The notes under the pieces were generated by a model. That model did not search any database, was not told where the DNA came from, and saw nothing but the letters and a program-made list of their open reading frames with translations. From Mesorhizobium shangrilense (GTDB taxonomy: Bacteria; Pseudomonadota; Alphaproteobacteria; Rhizobiales; Rhizobiaceae), in the NCBI RefSeq assembly GCF_028826155.1, contig NZ_JAQGPN010000001.1, positions 1,617,501 through 1,681,500 on the forward strand: a stretch of DNA of 64,000 nucleotides. Direction: 5' to 3'. Positions 37,060 to 45,453 of the stretch are shown in pieces (within the stretch, counting starts at the first letter, position 1; each line of letters starts with the position of its first letter). Made by a program: the position numbers and the translations under genes.

Positions 37060-38868
37060 TCAGTTGAAACTCGGCGGCTTTGACAGGTCCGGTTGCGGCG
37101 CGGGCGCCGGCTGGGCCGGTGCCGTGGTCCCGAAACTCGGCGGCGCGGAGAGGTCGTTGGCGGGCGGGTTGGCCGCTCCGCCACCCTCCGCCGGCGGCTG
37201 TCCGCCGATAGGCGGCAGGCCGAGGCCAGGCAGGCCGGGCTGGCCCGGAGCGCCGCCGCCGAACGGCGGCACGACGATCTCGACGTCGGCCGGGTTCACG
37301 ACGGGTCCCTTGTAGTGCATCACCATCTGCGGGAAGGCGATGGTGAGCCCCACCATGATCACCTGGATGCAGACGAAGGGAACCGCACCCCAGTAGATCT
37401 GGCCGGTGGTCACGGGCTGGATCGTCTTCTTGGTGATCTTGTCCAGATAGGGTATCCGCGCCGCGACCGAGCGCAGGTAGAACAGCGCGAAGCCGAAGGG
37501 CGGGTGCATGAAGCTGGTCTGCATGTTGATACCGAGCAGCACACCGAACCAGATCAGGTCGATGCCGAGCTTGTCGGCGGCGGGGGCCAACAGCGGCACG
37601 ATGATGAAGGCCAGCTCGAAGAAGTCGAGGAAGAAGGCCAGCAGAAAGACCAGTATGTTCACGACGATGAGGAAGCCGACCTCGCCGCCCGGCAGCGACA
37701 CCAGCAGGTGCTCGACCCAGAGATGGCCGTTGACGCCGTAGAAGGTGAGCGAGAACACACGGGCCCCGATGAGGATGAACATGACGAAGGCCGAGAGCCG
37801 CGTCGTCGACATCAGCGCCTGCTTGACCACCTCGAGGTTCAGCCGGCCCTTGGCGGCGGCCATGATCAGCGCGCCGACGGCGCCCATCGCGCCGCCTTCG
37901 GTGGGGGTCGCGATGCCCAGGAAGATGGTGCCGAGCACCAGGAAGATGAGCGCCAGCGGCGGGATCAGCACGATGATGACCTGCTGCGCCAGGCGGGACA
38001 TCATGTTGAAGTTGAGGGCCTTGTCGACGATGGCGACGATATAGATGAAGACGATGCCGACGGTTGCGCCCCATATGTCGGCGTTCGGCCCTTGCGTCGG
38101 CGTCAGATAGACGTGGGCGGCATAGGCGATGGCCGCGCATGCGGCCAGGGCGACGACGAGCGACGTGACGCCATGCCCCAACGTACGAGCCTCCAGCGGC
38201 AGCGCCGGCATGGCGTTGCGGTTCCAGAAGCTCATCAGCAGGATGTAGCTCATGTAGAGGCCGGTCAGCACCAGGCCGGGAATCAGCGCTCCCGCATACA
38301 TGTCGCCGACGGAGCGACCGAGCTGGTCGGCCAGCACGATGAGCACCAGCGAGGGCGGGATGATCTGCGCCAGCGTTCCAGACGCGGCGATGACGCCGCT
38401 GGCGACGCGCCGGTCGTAGCCGTAGCGAAGCATGATCGGCAGCGAGATCAGCCCCATCGCGATGACCGAGGCGGCGACCACGCCAGTCGTGGCGGCGAGC
38501 AGCGCGCCGACGATGATCACGGCATAGGCCAGGCCGCCGCGGATCGGGCCGAAGAGCTGGCCGATCGTGTCGAGCAGGTCCTCGGCCATACCGGATCGTT
38601 CGAGCACGATGCCCATGAAGGTGAAGAAGGGGATCGCCAGCAGCGTGTCGTTCGACATCACCCCCCAGAAACGCTCAGGCAGGGCGTAGAGCAGCGGCCA
38701 GTCCAGGCTGATGGTGCCGTTGGAGAGCGGCGCCAGCTCGACGCCGATGAAGAAGAACAGAAGGCCGTTGGCGGCCAGCGAAAACGCCACCGGATAGCCC
38801 AGCAGCATGAAGATGATGAGCGAGAAGAACATGATCGGCGCCATGTTCTGGGCGATGAACTCGATCAC
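37060..38868 (-). CDS. dctM: TRAP transporter large permease DctM, long form with Pro/Gly-rich tail
   Basis: About 602 residues, much longer than the usual 425-460. GTG 38868 overlaps the dctQ stop (GTGA). The core has DctM motifs such as FMLLGYPVAFSLA, IPFFTFMGIVLERSGMAEDL, ASGTLAQIIPPSLVLIVLADQLG, ATPTEGGAMGAVGALI and LGINMQTSFMHPPFGFALFYLRS. An extra segment (about 220-310) adds helices in the middle, and the last 70 residues are a Pro/Gly/Ala-rich tail (VVPPFGGG... PAPAPQPDLSKPPSF). The large TRAP subunit carries the sodium/substrate path and works with DctQ and a binding protein. A soluble disordered tail is unusual. Confidence 0.94.
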   Translation of the reverse strand: MIEFIAQNMAPIMFFSLIIFMLLGYPVAFSLAANGLLFFFIGVELAPLSNGTISLDWPLLYALPERFWGVMSNDTLLAIPFFTFMGIVLERSGMAEDLLDTIGQLFGPIRGGLAYAVIIVGALLAATTGVVAASVIAMGLISLPIMLRYGYDRRVASGVIAASGTLAQIIPPSLVLIVLADQLGRSVGDMYAGALIPGLVLTGLYMSYILLMSFWNRNAMPALPLEARTLGHGVTSLVVALAACAAIAYAAHVYLTPTQGPNADIWGATVGIVFIYIVAIVDKALNFNMMSRLAQQVIIVLIPPLALIFLVLGTIFLGIATPTEGGAMGAVGALIMAAAKGRLNLEVVKQALMSTTRLSAFVMFILIGARVFSLTFYGVNGHLWVEHLLVSLPGGEVGFLIVVNILVFLLAFFLDFFELAFIIVPLLAPAADKLGIDLIWFGVLLGINMQTSFMHPPFGFALFYLRSVAARIPYLDKITKKTIQPVTTGQIYWGAVPFVCIQVIMVGLTIAFPQMVMHYKGPVVNPADVEIVVPPFGGGAPGQPGLPGLGLPPIGGQPPAEGGGAANPPANDLSAPPSFGTTAPAQPAPAPQPDLSKPPSFN

Positions 38869-39449
38869 TGGCGCACCTCCTCGGCGATCGCCTTGCCTTC
38901 GAGTTCCGCGGCCTCATGGGCCGAGACGAACGGGTTGGGGTCCTCCATGTCCCCGCGCATCACCGCGATCTTCTTGATGATCTCCGAGACGCCCTGCAGC
39001 CCGAGCAGGGTGAAGCCGATCAGCAGCAATGCCTTGGCCGGCCACAGGATCAGGCCGCCCGCATTGGTCGATACCTCGCCGGAGCGGAACGACAGGCTCA
39101 CATAGGGGACGAAGTAGTAGATCATCAGAAGGACGAACGGCATCAGGAAGAAGACGTGGCCGAACAGGTCAATCCAGTGCTGAACACGCCGGGAGAACAT
39201 GCCGTAGACGATGTCGATGCGGATGTGTTCGTTCTGCTTCAGCGTATAGGCGGCGGCAAGCAGGAACGCCGCGCCGAACAGATACCATTGAAGCTCGAGC
39301 CACGCATTGGACGAGATGTTGAACGTCTTGCGAATGACTGCGTTGCCGGCGCTGACCAGTATCGAGACCAGGATCAGCCACGCCACCCACTTGCCGACGA
39401 TTTCGTTAAGACGATCGATTGCTCTGGAAAGAGCGATGAGCCCTGCCAT
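38865..39449 (-). CDS. dctQ: TRAP transporter small permease DctQ
   Basis: About 194 residues, four predicted helices. ATG 39449 follows GGAGGAA. The DctQ-type pattern is seen in WVAWLILVSILVSAGNAVIRKTF, SNAWLELQWYLFGAAFLLAAAYTLKQNEHIRIDIVYG split across helix and loop, and GLILWPAKALLLIGFTLLGLQ. The chain ends in an acidic tail. It forms a membrane complex with DctM, downstream and overlapping by four bases. Both dctP genes are convergent from the other side, so the two binding proteins may share this one membrane unit. Confidence 0.95.
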   Translation of the reverse strand: MAGLIALSRAIDRLNEIVGKWVAWLILVSILVSAGNAVIRKTFNISSNAWLELQWYLFGAAFLLAAAYTLKQNEHIRIDIVYGMFSRRVQHWIDLFGHVFFLMPFVLLMIYYFVPYVSLSFRSGEVSTNAGGLILWPAKALLLIGFTLLGLQGVSEIIKKIAVMRGDMEDPNPFVSAHEAAELEGKAIAEEVRQ

Positions 39450-39576
39450 TGTTCCTCCGGCTTTCGCTGTTGTCTACCGGGGTTCCCCTGTTTTTCCGGC
39501 AGCCGCGACTGCAAAAGCGTATGAAGGCTGGGGCCCTCAAGGTCAACACGACTTCAGACGTAGACGCAGCGGCACA

Positions 39577-40482
39577 TCAGGCCCGCTCGGTTTCGTCGCG
39601 TTCGTTCGGACGCAGAACGAGAAGCGTGACCAGTCCCGCGAACATGGCGGCGTCGCGCCATTCGATGGCGAAGTAGCCGGACCACAGCGCTTCCGCGATG
39701 CCGAAGATCATGGCGCCTCCTGCCGCCTGCAGAGGCGAGCGATAGCCTCCGACTGCGGTCACGAACAGGACCTTGAGGCCAAAAATCAGGCCCGTTCCGA
39801 AACTGATGTTCCCGAAGTAAAGGGCGGCAAGGATGCCGGCGACCGCAGCCGCCATCGAGCCGCCGAGGACGGCGCCACGGAAAACGCGGTCGGCGTCGAC
39901 GCCGCAGAGCTCGGCTGCCGCCGAATCGTCGCATACGGCGCGCCACTGACGGCCGTAGCTGGACCTTTGGAGGAGCAGGGCAGCGACGCCGATGAGCGAG
40001 GCGATAAGCGCGCAATTGACCAGCTGGATCACGGTCAGGGTGACACGGAAACCGTCCGCGGCTGCAAAGACCACCGGGGCGGCCAGCATCGGCGGCAGCC
40101 AGAAGTCTTTCGTGTCGGCGCCGATTCGGACCAGTTCCATGAGAACGATCGAGACGCCAAGCGTCGCCGTCACGATGGTGTTGGGCGAACTCTTCGCCAG
40201 CGGCGCGAAGACCTTTCTGGAGAGGACCTCGCTGACCAGAACCGCGTAGAGCAGTGCGGCGGCGGTCCCGAGCGCGATGGTTGCGGGAAGCGTGAGGAAC
40301 AGGACGTACCATCCGAACACGGCAACCAGGATAGCCGTCTGGCCACAGAATGCGAACACGGCGCCGTAGGCCAGGTTCGTACGCTTAAGCACGCCATTTG
40401 TCAGCGCGTAGCCAAAAGCCAGCAGGGCGTAGAGCGCGCCGCTGTGCAGACCGTTCATCACCTGCTGGAGGAAGTAGAGCAT
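39577..40482 (-). CDS. Orphan LivH-type branched-chain amino-acid ABC permease
   Basis: About 301 residues with eight to nine predicted helices. It matches LivH permeases: FLQQVMNGLHSGALYALLAFGYALTNGVL, NLAYGAVFAFCGQTAI, TLGVSIVLMELVRIG, RAVCDDSAAAELCGVDADRVF (the EAA-like loop contacting the ATPase), AAVAGILAALYFG and VGGYRSPLQAAGGAMIFGIAEALW. No ATPase, LivM or binding-protein gene is beside it, unlike the complete liv cluster at 52-57 kb. It could borrow those subunits or be a remnant. It is divergent from the CGNR-regulator gene. Confidence 0.9.
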   Translation of the reverse strand: MLYFLQQVMNGLHSGALYALLAFGYALTNGVLKRTNLAYGAVFAFCGQTAILVAVFGWYVLFLTLPATIALGTAAALLYAVLVSEVLSRKVFAPLAKSSPNTIVTATLGVSIVLMELVRIGADTKDFWLPPMLAAPVVFAAADGFRVTLTVIQLVNCALIASLIGVAALLLQRSSYGRQWRAVCDDSAAAELCGVDADRVFRGAVLGGSMAAAVAGILAALYFGNISFGTGLIFGLKVLFVTAVGGYRSPLQAAGGAMIFGIAEALWSGYFAIEWRDAAMFAGLVTLLVLRPNERDETERA

Positions 40483-40536
40483 CGCGCCGATCCGACTGGG
40501 CGACCTGCCGAGCCGCGAAAAATGTGCACTTGATGA

Positions 40537-40568
40537 TCTAACTTGTCAAATACGATTCACTAGTTAGA
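40537..40568. promoter_or_regulatory. AT-rich inverted repeat between divergent LivH-like and CGNR genes
   Basis: Arms TCTAACT (40537-40543) and AGTTAGA (40562-40568) are exact reverse complements 18 bases apart, in an AT-rich stretch directly before the CGNR gene and within the shared divergent promoter region. This is the expected place for an operator, perhaps bound by the CGNR zinc-finger protein itself. Confidence 0.45.
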
Positions 40569-40577
40569 ATTCACTGC

Positions 40578-41195
40578 ATGTCGGTCATCTGGACTCCGCA
40601 TCGCTTCACCGGCGGCGTGCTTGCGCTCGACACGGCGAATACCGTCGTGCTGCGCCACGACGCGTCACGCAGTTTCGACCGATTCGAAGATCCGGCCGAG
40701 ATCGGGCGGTTCGCCGAGGCGGCGAGCAGCTTCCGTTCGGCCGAGCTGGGCGGGAGAAGGCTTGCCGCCCCAAATCCGACGCTCGTTCACGGCAAGGTGC
40801 TGGCGATCCGGGAAGCGACCGACGGCGCGCTGCGCGCGAACGCCGACGCAGGGTCGATGCCGTCCGGCGCGTTGCAGGCGATGCTCGCCTCATGCGTGGA
40901 CGGCCTCGATGCCCACCGCTACGAACTCAGCCTTTCCGGCAGGCCCTTTGGCGATCCTTCGACGCCGATCGCGTTCGAGGCAGCGCTCTCCGTATCGGCG
41001 TTGTCGCTGCTAGCGCCCGAACGGCTCGGCCGGATCAAGATCTGCGGCAACTGCGGCTGGCTGTTTCTCGATTCGAGCCGCAACTCGAGCCGCCTATGGT
41101 GCGACATGGCGGTATGCGGCAACCGGCAGAAGGCGAGGCGGCACTACAAACGGCACAGGGGGCTGCAAGGGGAGGATGGTCATGGCGGCGCATAG
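40578..41195 (+). CDS. CGNR zinc-finger / ABATE-domain putative regulator
   Basis: About 205 residues. The N-terminal part (LALDTANTVV... RFAEAAS) looks like the ABATE domain, and the C-terminus carries the CGNR zinc finger: CGNCGWLFLDSSRN and WCDMAVCGNRQKARRHYKRH, with four cysteines and the CGNR signature. These proteins are thought to be ligand-responsive transcription factors. The gene is divergent from an orphan LivH-type permease across an inverted repeat, and its end overlaps the next gene by 14 bases. Confidence 0.92.
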   Translation: MSVIWTPHRFTGGVLALDTANTVVLRHDASRSFDRFEDPAEIGRFAEAASSFRSAELGGRRLAAPNPTLVHGKVLAIREATDGALRANADAGSMPSGALQAMLASCVDGLDAHRYELSLSGRPFGDPSTPIAFEAALSVSALSLLAPERLGRIKICGNCGWLFLDSSRNSSRLWCDMAVCGNRQKARRHYKRHRGLQGEDGHGGA

Positions 41196-41709
41196 GGCCG
41201 GAAAGCTGTTGTTCGGCATCGTCCTGCTTGGCGCCGTCGCGCTTGGCGGTTGCCGCGAATCGGCCGGGAAGGGCGACTATTTCGAGATCAGCGGCAGGCT
41301 GTTCTCGTTCAATTATCGGGTTGCGACGGCCGTCTACATCGTAACGCTGCGACCGCTGAAACCGATTCAGCAGGGTCAGGTCGCCGTCGCCACCTTCGAA
41401 AATCCCGCCGGCGGCGAACCGATCGTGGTCGAGCAGAAGGTGTGGGCCAATCTCGACAAGGTGACAATCGAGAGCCCGCCGCTCGAGTGCGTGGTGAAGG
41501 ACCGACCGTATTCGGCATCCATCGTCATCAGCGGGCCGGATGGCCAGCAACTGCAGGCGCTCGAGACGACGATCACCTCCGACCTCGATCAGAGCGTCCT
41601 GCCTGACCGTCCGCTCGTTATCGGTCCTGTCTATGAACTCAATCCGGAGCTCGCAGGTCACCCCGATGGCAGGTTGCCGCAGGGCAGGGGAGTGACGTGT
41701 CCAAAGTGA
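41182..41709 (+). CDS. Lipoprotein of unknown function
   Basis: About 175 residues. ATG 41182 is six bases after GGGGAGG, better than ATG 41176. A lipobox (AVALGGC) follows a hydrophobic signal, so the mature protein is a membrane-anchored lipoprotein. The rest is beta-rich, with a central FSFNYRVATAVYIVTLRPLK and ATFENPAGGEPIVVEQKVW and no known motif. It is co-transcribed with the CGNR gene (14-base overlap). No function can be assigned; a role in sensing or transport with the orphan permease would be speculative. Confidence 0.78.
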   Translation: MAAHRAGKLLFGIVLLGAVALGGCRESAGKGDYFEISGRLFSFNYRVATAVYIVTLRPLKPIQQGQVAVATFENPAGGEPIVVEQKVWANLDKVTIESPPLECVVKDRPYSASIVISGPDGQQLQALETTITSDLDQSVLPDRPLVIGPVYELNPELAGHPDGRLPQGRGVTCPK

Positions 41710-41845
41710 GTCCGCCGTTGCATCCCGGCCGGACGGGCCTCCGTCCGCCGATTTCGTTTGACGCGCCCTGCGCTGGCGGGAAGACTGTACTCCTGACCCG
41801 CACGTGAGCCGCGTCGAATCGCGACTTTCGCAGAGGACCTTGCTG

Positions 41846-44800
41846 ATGACGCTTCACGACGTCGCGCTTTCCGACAAATTCGACCTTGGGAAAGAGCGGA
41901 TCTTCGTCACCGGAGCGCAGGCCGTGGTGCGCATGTTGCTCATGCAGCGCGAGCGCGACCGTCTGGCGGGGTTGAAAACGGGCGGCTTCATTTCCGGGTA
42001 TCGCGGTTCGCCGCTCGGCGGCCTGGACATGCAGCTCTGGAAGGCCAAGGCCGAACTCGCCGCGGCCGACATCGTGTTCCAGCCCGGCCTCAACGAGGAA
42101 CTGGCGGCAACAGCCTGCTGGGGCACGCAGCAGGCGGAACTCATGGGCGACGGCAGATATGACGGCGTCTTCTCCGTCTGGTATGGAAAAGGACCCGGCG
42201 TGGACCGCGCGGGCGACGTGTTCCGCCACGCCAATCTCGCGGGCTCGTCGCCCCACGGCGGCGTTCTGGCGCTGATGGGCGACGACCACATGGCCGAATC
42301 GTCGACCAACGCCCACGCGACCGAGTTCCATTTCGTCGATTCGATGATCCCCATCCTCAACCCCGCCGGGGTGCAGGAACTGATCGACTACGGCCTTTAC
42401 GGCTATGCGCTGTCGCGCTTCGCCGGCACGTGGACGGCCATCAAATGCGTCAAGGACAACATCGAATCGACGGCTTCGGTCGATGCGTCCCTGTCGCGGC
42501 TTTCGATCGTGCTGCCGGAATTCGACATGCCGCTGGGCGGTCTGTCGATCCGCCATGAGATCAACATGCTCGGGCAGGAGGAACGCCTGCATGAGTTCAA
42601 GAGGCCCGCCATGGCCGCCTTCATCCGCGCCAACGACATCAATCGCATCGTCTATTCAGGCGGCCAGAGCCCGAAGCTCGGCATCATTACGGTCGGCAAG
42701 AGCTATCTGGACGTCCGCCAGGCGCTGGAAGACATCGGCGTCGACGAGCGCCGCGCCAACCAGATCGGGGTGCGTCTGTTCAAGGTCGGCTGCCCGTGGC
42801 CGCTGGACTACGAGCACATCAGGGAGTTCGCCTGCGGCCTCGACATGATCGTGGTGGTGGAGGAGAAGCGTTCGCTGATCGAGACACAGGTGCGCGAAAA
42901 CCTCTACGGGCGCGCCGAGCAGCCGGTGGTCGTCGGCAAGCGGGACGAGCGCGACGCGTGGCTGTTCCCGGCAAAAGGAGCGCTCGATCCCAACGACATC
43001 GCGATCGCGCTCGGCGAACGCATCCTCAGGGTGATCGGCCCCTCGGAAGAGATCGCGGCCAAGGTGGCGCGGCTGAAGCAATACCAGGCCATGCTTACCG
43101 AAACCAAGGACGTCGGCGTCCGCACGCCGTACTTCTGCTCGGGCTGTCCGCACAATTCGTCCACCAAGGTTCCGGAAGGCTCCATTGCGGCGGCCGGGAT
43201 CGGCTGCCATTTCATGGCGCTGTGGATGGACCGGTCGACCGTCGGCTTCACGCAGATGGGGGGCGAGGGCGCCCAATGGGTCGGCCAGGCGCCGTTCTCG
43301 ACGCGCGACCACATTTTCCAGAACCTCGGCGACGGCACCTACAACCATTCGGGCGTTCTGGCTCTGCGCTTCGCGCTGTCCGCCAACGCCAACCTCACCT
43401 ACAAGATCCTCTTCAACGACGCTGTCGCGATGACAGGCGGACAAGGCCATGACGGCGGCCTGACCGTCGACATGATCGCGCAGCAGGTGCGCGCGGAGGG
43501 CGTCGACCGCATCGCGATCGTCACCGACGAGCCGGGAAAGTATGCCGGGAAGGTTACGTTTCCGAACGGTGCGACCATCCATCACCGGGACGAAATGGAC
43601 GGGGTGCAGCGCGATCTGCGCGAGGTCAAGGGCGTCTCCGTGCTGATCTACGACCAGACCTGCGCTGCCGAGAAGCGCCGCCGCCGCAAGCGCGGCACGT
43701 TCCCCGACCCGGACCGGCGGGTCATCATCAACGAACTGGTCTGCGAGGGCTGCGGCGACTGCGGGGTGCAGTCCAACTGCGTCTCCGTGCAGCCGGTCGA
43801 GACCGAATTCGGCCGCAAGCGCCGCATCGACCAGTCGAGCTGCAACAAGGACTTTTCCTGCGTCAACGGCTTCTGCCCATCGTTCGTGACGGTGCACGGC
43901 GCCAAGCTTCGCAAGGCGGCCGGCGTTGCGGGAGGGACCGATCCGCTCGAGGGCCTGCCGACGCCGAGTCCATTCGAGCTGGGCAGCGGCGGCTGGTCGG
44001 CGATCCTCAACGGCGTCGGCGGTACCGGCGTCGTGACGATCGGCGCCATCCTCGGCATGGCCTCCCATCTGGAAGGCAAGGGCGCGGGGCTCATCGACAT
44101 GGCGGGTCTGGCGCAGAAAGGTGGCGCGGTGTTCACCCATATGCGGATCGCCCGGTCGCCCGACGATATCAATGCGATTCGCGTTTCTGCCGGGAAGGCG
44201 GACCTCATCCTGGGCTGCGATCTCGTCGTCTCCGGAAACAAGAAGGTGCTTTCGGCGGCACGCGAGAACCACACTCTCTTCGTCGCCAACACGGCGGAAG
44301 TCATGCCGGGCGATTTCGCGCGCACCGCCGACTTCTCGCTGCCGACCGAGCGCTTGAAGAAGGCAATTCGTGCGGCGGCGGGCGAAAGCAGGGCCCACTT
44401 CTTCGATTCGACCCGCGCAGCGACTGCCCTCTTCGGCAATTCCGTGGGTGCCAACATGTTCATGCTCGGCTTCGCCTTCCAGCATGGCGGCCTGCCGCTC
44501 TCCGCGGAAACCATCGAGCGGGCGATCGAACTCAACGGTCAGGCGGTCGCCATGAACATCGCCGCCTTCCGCTGGGGCCGTCGCGCCGCATACGAGCCCA
44601 AACTTGTCGAGGAACTTATCGGGCAGCAGTCCGGAGCAGCGGCGGACCGTGGTGTTGCCAAGTCTCTCGACGACATCGTCGCGCGCCGCGCGGACTTCCT
44701 CGAAGCCTACCAGAACAAGGCCTATGCCGAACGTTACCGCGCCCGAATCGTACGGCTGCGCGCGGCTGAAGAGAATGCCGCGCCGGGCTCCACTGCAGTG

Positions 44801-45325
44801 ACCGAGGCTGCGGCACGAAGCCTGTTCAAGCTGATGGCGATCAAGGACGAGTACGAGGTCGCCAGGCTCTACTCGGACGGATCATTCATGCGGCAGATTG
44901 CCGGCGCTTTCGAAACCTACGAGCGCCTGGAGTTTCATCTGGCTCCGCCCATCCTCGGGCGCACCGATGCGAGCGGCAAGCCGCGGAAATCGGCCTTCGG
45001 GCCGTGGATGATGAAGGGGTTCAGGCTGCTGGCGGCGCTGAAAGGACTGCGCGGCAGCATCTTCGACGTCTTTGGACATACAGAAGAGCGACGCGAGGAA
45101 CGTCGGCAGCTGGCGCAGTTCGAAGCCGACCTCGATCTCATCGGGAGCGCATTGACTGCGGAAAAGGCGGAGGCTGCAACCGCCCTGGCCTCGGTCCCGA
45201 TGCTGATCCGGGGTTACGGCCACGTCCGCAAGGCGTCGGCCGTCAAAGCGCAAGCCGAACGCGCCCGCCTATTCGAACGCTTTGCGAGCCCGCGACAGAC
45301 GGTGAGGTTGGAAGCGGCCGAATGA
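41846..45325 (+). CDS. Indolepyruvate:ferredoxin oxidoreductase, fused single-chain
   Basis: About 1159 residues from ATG 41846, with AGAGGA upstream; GTG 41804 would add 14 non-conserved residues. The alpha-type ThDP/2-oxoacid region comes first (ISGYRGSPLGGLDMQLW, FQPGLNEELAATACWGTQQ, KGPGVDRAGDVFRHANL), then the ThDP-binding block (YFCSGCPHNSSTKVP, GEGAQWVGQAPFS, GDGTYNHSG, FNDAVAMTGGQGHDGGLT), a Cys-rich iron-sulfur motif CEGCGDCGVQSNC, and a C-terminal gamma domain (GVGGTGVVTIGAILGMASHLEGKG). The enzyme oxidises aryl pyruvates to acyl-CoA, reducing ferredoxin, in aromatic amino-acid breakdown. A fusion of subunits is typical of aerobic proteobacteria. Confidence 0.95.
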   Translation: MTLHDVALSDKFDLGKERIFVTGAQAVVRMLLMQRERDRLAGLKTGGFISGYRGSPLGGLDMQLWKAKAELAAADIVFQPGLNEELAATACWGTQQAELMGDGRYDGVFSVWYGKGPGVDRAGDVFRHANLAGSSPHGGVLALMGDDHMAESSTNAHATEFHFVDSMIPILNPAGVQELIDYGLYGYALSRFAGTWTAIKCVKDNIESTASVDASLSRLSIVLPEFDMPLGGLSIRHEINMLGQEERLHEFKRPAMAAFIRANDINRIVYSGGQSPKLGIITVGKSYLDVRQALEDIGVDERRANQIGVRLFKVGCPWPLDYEHIREFACGLDMIVVVEEKRSLIETQVRENLYGRAEQPVVVGKRDERDAWLFPAKGALDPNDIAIALGERILRVIGPSEEIAAKVARLKQYQAMLTETKDVGVRTPYFCSGCPHNSSTKVPEGSIAAAGIGCHFMALWMDRSTVGFTQMGGEGAQWVGQAPFSTRDHIFQNLGDGTYNHSGVLALRFALSANANLTYKILFNDAVAMTGGQGHDGGLTVDMIAQQVRAEGVDRIAIVTDEPGKYAGKVTFPNGATIHHRDEMDGVQRDLREVKGVSVLIYDQTCAAEKRRRRKRGTFPDPDRRVIINELVCEGCGDCGVQSNCVSVQPVETEFGRKRRIDQSSCNKDFSCVNGFCPSFVTVHGAKLRKAAGVAGGTDPLEGLPTPSPFELGSGGWSAILNGVGGTGVVTIGAILGMASHLEGKGAGLIDMAGLAQKGGAVFTHMRIARSPDDINAIRVSAGKADLILGCDLVVSGNKKVLSAARENHTLFVANTAEVMPGDFARTADFSLPTERLKKAIRAAAGESRAHFFDSTRAATALFGNSVGANMFMLGFAFQHGGLPLSAETIERAIELNGQAVAMNIAAFRWGRRAAYEPKLVEELIGQQSGAAADRGVAKSLDDIVARRADFLEAYQNKAYAERYRARIVRLRAAEENAAPGSTAVTEAAARSLFKLMAIKDEYEVARLYSDGSFMRQIAGAFETYERLEFHLAPPILGRTDASGKPRKSAFGPWMMKGFRLLAALKGLRGSIFDVFGHTEERREERRQLAQFEADLDLIGSALTAEKAEAATALASVPMLIRGYGHVRKASAVKAQAERARLFERFASPRQTVRLEAAE

Positions 45326-45397
45326 CCTCCGGCGGGCCTGCCTCGGGCCCGTCCCATTTGGCCACGCTCGCCGTTCTCGCCTAAACGACGCTGTCGT

Positions 45398-45412
45398 CTA
45401 AGCAATTCTTAA
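45398..45412. promoter_or_regulatory. CtrA-like half-conserved box upstream of GGDEF-EAL gene
   Basis: CTAA, seven bases (GCAATTC), TTAA: seven of eight positions match the alphaproteobacterial CtrA pattern TTAA-N7-TTAA. It sits 41 bases before the GTG start. Such a match can occur by chance; a similar near-match is found before the FeeM-like gene. Confidence 0.35.
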
Positions 45413-45453
45413 TTCCAGCATGGCATGCTGCGTATCCCAGGTGGGACGCTGGC

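Noticed and set aside
37093..39105. Long open frame on the plus strand opposite dctM/dctQ (670 codons)
   Set aside because: The product is extremely rich in Asp, Glu, Arg, His and Gln, a mirror of membrane-protein codons. DctM and DctQ are clearly the real genes.
42656..44485. Minus-strand frame opposite the IOR gene (609 codons)
   Set aside because: Composition is that of an antisense shadow and the plus-strand gene has full catalytic motifs.
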